A stretch of DNA of 12,155 bases from an uncultured Clostridia bacterium (lineage in GTDB: Bacteria > Bacillota > Clostridia > Oscillospirales > Acutalibacteraceae). Within the stretch, counting starts at the first letter, position 1. Each line of letters begins with the position of its first letter. Under the pieces are notes generated by a model that was not told where the DNA came from, searched no databases, and saw only the letters and a program-made list of their open reading frames with translations. Shown in pieces: positions 12,006 through 12,155 of the stretch. Made by a program: the position numbers and the translations under genes. The stretch spans positions 1 through 12,155 of the forward strand of contig CALGGQ010000144.1 in NCBI GenBank assembly GCA_937915775.1, read 5' to 3'.

Positions 12006-12155
12006 TGAAATATAGATGTCTAAAATTTACCTGTCAGTAAAGCAATCAATATGTACAGAAAACAACAATTTCATCTGTGAATCATTTTGCTATCTTTTGC
12101 CTTAAAGTGTAGAAGATAATGCAACATTCGTGAGTAGTAAAACCATCACCAAAGA

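Overview
The window reads as chromosomal DNA of an anaerobic, low-to-moderate GC Firmicute of the class Clostridia, probably a gut-type member. The reasons are strong AGGAGG-type ribosome binding sites, near-consensus sigma-A promoters (TTGACA-17-TATAAT), short intergenic gaps closed by intrinsic terminators, and genes typical of that group (a DUF6110-like protein, a P1B-type ATPase with an SCA motif, a YwnA-like Rrf2 regulator, a gdx guanidinium exporter). This is inference from gene style; there is no rRNA or other marker gene. Gene density is high and almost everything lies on the + strand. I see no tRNA, CRISPR array, transposase or phage gene.

Region 1 (1-3641) is the most interesting part. 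After two terminators from an upstream gene, a promoter carrying two TTAG-N6-CTAA palindromes (DtxR/IdeR-type metalloregulator boxes) drives four genes: a small membrane-anchored helical protein (DUF6110-like), a P-type ATPase with the SCA motif of subgroup P1B-6 (the FezB type required for ferrosomes), a Cys-rich membrane protein, and an isoprenylcysteine-methyltransferase-like membrane enzyme. A terminator between the first and second genes probably makes the small protein much more abundant than the pump. I read this as a candidate iron-regulated ferrosome (fez-like) operon with two accessory genes.

Region 2 (3642-6809) holds an unknown membrane protein whose start codon appears to be non-canonical, then a minus-strand LysR regulator divergent from an operon of an alpha/beta-hydrolase-fold protein (with Trp where the nucleophilic Ser is expected) and a lipoprotein with a cyclophilin-like fold. 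Three GATATTC half-sites lie in the divergent promoter region.

Region 3 (6810-8220) has a GNAT acetyltransferase, then a guanidinium exporter (gdx) behind a consensus promoter and a two-hairpin leader that ends in a terminator, most likely a guanidine riboswitch of class IV type. After gdx comes a non-coding, hairpin-rich repeat element with four GCGATAT words followed by four inverted ATATCGC words. It sits between a promoter-like sequence and a terminator.

Region 4 (8221-12155) is a redox and detoxification set: a nitroreductase, an Rrf2 regulator and a zinc-free quinone-oxidoreductase-like MDR enzyme in one overlapping operon with a consensus promoter and operator. A patatin-like lipid hydrolase and a second nitroreductase follow. 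Three promoters in the window (3685, 6818, 7957) share the same start-site block, TATAAT-N7-ACAAAT, in front of unrelated transcription units.
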